Below are positions 55,877 through 56,284 of a DNA stretch of 56,284 bases, one piece after another. A program made the position numbers and the translations under genes. The stretch covers positions 1-56,284 of the forward strand of contig NZ_JAAQPH010000029.1 in assembly GCF_011683915.1 (NCBI RefSeq), in the 5' to 3' direction. The stretch comes from Pelagibius litoralis (GTDB lineage: Bacteria > Pseudomonadota > Alphaproteobacteria > Kiloniellales > Kiloniellaceae). Every line of letters starts with the position of its first letter. The stretch's first letter is position 1. The notes below the pieces were generated by a model that ran no database searches, was not told the DNA's origin, and saw only the letters and a program-made list of their open reading frames with translations.

Positions 55877-56110
55877 ATGACTCCCGCCCAATGCCGCGGT
55901 GCCCGCGGCTTACTTGATTGGACACAAGAAGAGCTAGGCGACGCCTCCGGCGTTTCGACGGCGACCGTACGGGCCTTTGAGCACGCCACACGCCCGCCGA
56001 ACCGCTCCACGGTGAAAGCCCTTGGGTTCGCGCTCGAAGCTGCGGGCATTATCTTCATTGAGGAGAATGGTGGCGGTGCCGGGGTGCGCCTGCGCGACCG
56101 CGCCGACTAG
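55877..56110 (+). CDS. mini XRE-family helix-turn-helix regulator
   Basis: A 77-residue protein made of one HTH_3 domain: MTPAQCRGARGLLDWTQEEL then GDASGVSTATVRAFEHATRP. It continues with a conserved short C-terminal strand (ALEAAGIIFIEENGGGAGVR) found in many alphaproteobacterial mini-regulators, including its divergent neighbour. The recognition helix is GVSTATVRAFE. No strong ribosome site is seen before the ATG. Such small regulators are often linked to mobile DNA or act as orphan antitoxin-like repressors; no toxin gene is next to it. Confidence 0.8.
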   Translation: MTPAQCRGARGLLDWTQEELGDASGVSTATVRAFEHATRPPNRSTVKALGFALEAAGIIFIEENGGGAGVRLRDRAD

Positions 56111-56138
56111 CTCTCGTTCCTCATCGCATCCCCACAGC

Positions 56139-56159
56139 CGTCATGCTCGGGCTTGTCCC
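56139..56159 (+). repeat. truncated family D-like palindrome at IS junction
   Basis: CGTCATGCTCGGGCTTGTCC is the left half of a common alphaproteobacterial palindrome whose other half (GACAAGCCCGAGCATGACG-like) is missing. The sequence changes to IS-type sequence at about 56160, so the insertion sequence seems to have entered the palindrome. Confidence 0.5.
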
Positions 56160-56190
56160 ACTGGTGTCCGGTTTAGATTTGGTGGACTGA

Positions 56191-56267
56191 GCGCACGGTG
56201 TTGATTCTACTGGTGTCCAAGCGTTTGGCGACGTCCTGGGACACGAGAAAGGAACAACACCGTGCGC
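56191..56267 (+). promoter_or_regulatory. inverted repeat covering the transposase start codon
   Basis: GCGCACGGTGTTG (56191-56203) is perfectly complementary to CAACACCGTGCGC (56255-56267). The right arm contains the GTG start codon (56262-56264) and follows the ribosome site AAAGGA by a few bases. A nested stem (GTGTCC near 56213 with GGACAC near 56240) would strengthen the fold. In RNA read from outside, the start codon would be paired. Confidence 0.7.
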
Positions 56268-56284
56268 CACCACAATAGCGTTTT
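56262..56284 (+). CDS. IS4-family transposase N-terminus (partial)
   Basis: A GTG start with AAAGGA upstream begins a reading frame encoding (M/V)RHHNSV followed by the start of the next codon at the window edge. MRHHNSVF is, from memory, the N-terminus of IS4-type transposases with a DUF4372 leader. Only seven codons are visible, so the call rests on this word, its ribosome site and the IS-like leader. Confidence 0.55.

Larger units (their letters stand above)
56160..56284 (+). mobile_element. left end of an IS4-like insertion sequence
   Basis: From about 56160 the sequence has the leader of an IS: ACTGGTGTCCGGTTTAG, a repeated TACTGGTGTCC at 56210, a strong inverted repeat (56191-56203 with 56255-56267), and the start of a transposase at 56262. 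The element runs out of the window, so its right end and family cannot be checked. The exact left boundary is inferred from the break in the palindrome at 56139-56159. Confidence 0.65.

Noticed and set aside
55877-56110. Idea that the mini-XRE pair is a toxin-antitoxin system
   Set aside because: Both members are helix-turn-helix proteins; no toxin-like gene (RelE, HipA, Fic or similar) is adjacent within the window.

Overview
The window is a GC-rich chromosomal segment (roughly 65% G+C by eye) of an alphaproteobacterium, most like a Rhodospirillales/Kiloniellales-type marine or soil lineage. The evidence is conserved housekeeping neighbourhoods: glnD-murJ-trpS-usp-nfuA, mutS next to maeB, phoR-pstSCAB-phoU-phoB, dnaK-dnaJ, hrcA-grpE facing rph-rdgB-hemW, and rsmI-yraN-BON-gshB. 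Further support comes from an alphaproteobacterial-type RpoH promoter, an acdS/acdR pair and a bactofilin. The lineage is inferred from gene content and order, not from a marker search. No rRNA, tRNA or CRISPR array was seen.

Layout. 1-196: the 3' end of an insertion sequence. 193-8416 (minus): a glucosaminidase, then nfuA, a universal stress protein, trpS, murJ and glnD. 8534-14980: a small lipoprotein, mutS (minus), a stress-type protein and maeB (malic enzyme fused to a phosphotransacetylase domain). 15098-23037 (plus): a complete phosphate sensing and uptake locus with a Pho box before pstS. 23163-31415: an ADP-forming acyl-CoA synthetase/GNAT fusion, a small secreted Cys-containing protein, then macro-domain, AmpG-type permease, typA and PfkB kinase genes (minus). 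31416-31786 is non-coding. 31787-33681: an EI24 membrane protein, a bactofilin and a lipoprotein. 33771-36679: nth, an orphan gene of lower GC, DUF2244 and dapB, with a MITE between the last two. 36827-40503: a 2OG oxygenase-like protein, a GFA protein, a hydratase, and ACC deaminase with its divergent Lrp-type regulator. 40522-46948: dnaJ, dnaK, a small membrane protein, alkB, grpE and hrcA. 47155-55211: rph, rdgB, hemW, an LpoA-like lipoprotein (minus), rsmI, yraN, a BON lipoprotein, a SirB1-type protein and gshB. 55345-56110: a divergent pair of very small XRE regulators, one apparently frameshifted. 56160-56284: the left end of an IS4-like element.

How the parts work together. PhoR/PhoB with PhoU and PstSCAB form one phosphate-starvation circuit. 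HrcA, GrpE, DnaK and DnaJ form the heat-shock chaperone set; dnaK has an exact RpoH-type promoter and a hairpin before dnaJ. AcdR probably controls AcdS, which would let the cell use the ethylene precursor ACC.

The least expected feature is the layer of intergenic repeats. Four palindromic families lie mostly between convergent genes. A MITE (35696-35872) and a 133-bp repeat (55212-55344) are each bracketed by CTAG, and in each case the two CTAG copies contain the TAG stop codons of the two flanking convergent genes. The MITE has the same terminal repeat as the IS at the left edge, which also ends on a CTAG that is a stop codon. This suggests transposition into shared stop codons of tail-to-tail genes. 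No clearly new multi-gene defence or metabolic system was recognised; this insertion pattern and the mini-XRE pair are the best candidates for new biology.
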